A stretch of 64,000 nucleotides of DNA from Bradyrhizobium sp. B097. GTDB taxonomy: Bacteria > Pseudomonadota > Alphaproteobacteria > Rhizobiales > Xanthobacteraceae. Below, piece by piece: positions 63,246 through 64,000 of the stretch. Where the stretch lies: positions 744,001 through 808,000 of the forward strand of contig NZ_CP152412.1 in assembly GCF_038957035.1 (NCBI RefSeq), given 5' to 3'. The notes below the pieces were generated by a model. That model saw only the letters and a program-made list of their open reading frames with translations, did not search any database and had not been told where the DNA came from. Position numbers and translations under genes: made by a program. Every line of letters begins with the position of its first letter. The first letter of the stretch is position 1.

Positions 63246-63252
63246 AAGGCTG

Positions 63253-64000
63253 CTACGCCTTCGCGCGCTCCGCCATGAACGCCCGCCAGCCGCCATAGGC
63301 CGAGATATCCTTCGCGCCGGCGATCGCGGCGGGCTCGACGATGAAGCCCTTGGCCTGCCGTCCGTCGGCCAGCCGGAGCGTGCCGATCGCCATTGGCGGC
63401 GGAATCGCGGCGACGAATTTTCCGAACGCGGCCGGCGACATCGCCCACAGCTCGAGCTTGATCGCATGACCAGCACCCGCCTCGATGCGCAGCATGCCGG
63501 GTTTCGGTGGCGTGGTGTCGAGCGCGTAGAGCTTGTAGTCCGCCGCGGTGACCGTCTCTTCCAGCAGGCGCGCATCGAGCGTGGTCAGTTCGTGGTTCAG
63601 CGCCATGCCGGAGAGATGCGCGCCGACCACCGCGATCGTGATCTCGTCGGCGCCGGCCCGCGCCGGGGCTGCGGCCAGCGGCGGCTGCGGCACCGCCTTG
63701 GCGCCGACGGCAAGTCCGGTGTCGGCGTGGAAGGCGCGGCCGATGCTGGCAAGCGCGGCGTCGTGGCCGGCCGGAGCGAGCAGCGTGATGCCGAACGGCG
63801 CGCCGTCAGGCCGCATCGCTGCCGGCAGCGCTAGGCCGCACAGATCGAGCAGGTTGACGAAATTGGTGTAGGTGCCGAGCCGCGAGTTGAGCTCGATCGG
63901 GTTGGCCAGCACGTCAGCGGTGGAATAGACCGTAGGCGCAGTCGGCAGCACGATCGCATCGCACTGCGCGAAGGTGCGCGCGGCAACGCGGCGCAGCGCC
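63253..64000 (-). CDS. atzF: Allophanate hydrolase AtzF, C-terminal part
   Basis: At least 249 codons of the 3' end; the N-terminal amidase triad lies beyond the right edge. The visible part has the last amidase strands (FAQCDAIVLPTAPTVYS, DLCGLALPAAMRPDGAPFGI) and the C-terminal AtzF domain (VVGAHLSGMALNHELTTLDA, YALDTTPPKPGMLR, YGGWRAFMAERAKA). AtzF hydrolyses allophanate to ammonia and CO2, the last step of biuret and cyanuric-acid nitrogen release. The gene faces the operon end-to-end; its promoter is outside the window. Confidence 0.92.
   Translation of the reverse strand, partial: ALRRVAARTFAQCDAIVLPTAPTVYSTADVLANPIELNSRLGTYTNFVNLLDLCGLALPAAMRPDGAPFGITLLAPAGHDAALASIGRAFHADTGLAVGAKAVPQPPLAAAPARAGADEITIAVVGAHLSGMALNHELTTLDARLLEETVTAADYKLYALDTTPPKPGMLRIEAGAGHAIKLELWAMSPAAFGKFVAAIPPPMAIGTLRLADGRQAKGFIVEPAAIAGAKDISAYGGWRAFMAERAKA

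Overview
The window looks like chromosomal DNA of an alphaproteobacterium of the order Hyphomicrobiales, most likely Bradyrhizobium or a close relative. The reasons are high G+C throughout, the gene run pckA / chvI-chvG / hprK / EIIA / HPr typical of rhizobia, several families of palindromic intergenic repeats, and family-level resemblance of most proteins. There is no rRNA, tRNA, CRISPR array or prophage. One complete insertion sequence is present.

Layout. 1-1.8 kb: molybdate ABC transporter (modC partial, modB, modA; minus strand). 2-4.3 kb: an exported protein, MepA murein endopeptidase and an L,D-transpeptidase. 4.6-11.2 kb: a PAS-GGDEF-EAL protein, a GFA-type zinc protein, a LysR regulator, a DUF1801 protein and a chemoreceptor. 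11.5-13.3 kb: a mercury module (merR divergent from merT-merP-GDCCVxC protein-membrane protein) without merA. 13.6-17.5 kb: DUF2867 protein, acyl-CoA-dehydrogenase-like flavoprotein, MFS transporter, small exported protein. 17.7-23.6 kb: lepA, a caspase-fold protein with two YARHG domains, an M15-type peptidase and a membrane glycosyltransferase. 23.7-31.2 kb: HPr, EIIA, HprK, ChvG, ChvI, a HugZ-like protein and pckA. 31.3-32.2 kb: a 933-bp IS5-family element inserted in a palindromic repeat. 32.3-45.5 kb: arginase, thioesterase, glycogen phosphorylase, small exported proteins, a GIY-YIG nuclease between perfect 33-bp inverted repeats, pyrE, a glutathione transferase, a LysE exporter and polA.

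45.7-52.7 kb: a signalling operon in which a TRAP-type binding protein precedes two histidine kinases (the second carrying a receiver and DUF3369) and an OmpR-type regulator, divergent from a lone ABC sugar-type binding protein. 53-64 kb: a phosphotransferase, then an apparent operon made of a dipeptide-type ABC transporter, an AtzG/HpxX-like small protein (59 aa), an AtzE/HpxY-like amidase, an AtzH/HpxZ-like protein and a GntR regulator. A textbook sigma-54 promoter lies in front of it. The 3' part of an allophanate hydrolase gene faces this operon. Together these suggest nitrogen-limitation control of uptake and stepwise hydrolysis of a ureide or biuret-like compound.

The points most worth a second look are the GIY-YIG gene framed by repeats whose relatives at 52.8 kb show compensatory stem changes, the binding-protein/two-kinase signalling operon, the sigma-54 AtzGEH-type operon, an in-frame palindromic element inside the fused ABC ATPase, and a DNA polymerase I whose proofreading residues are missing.
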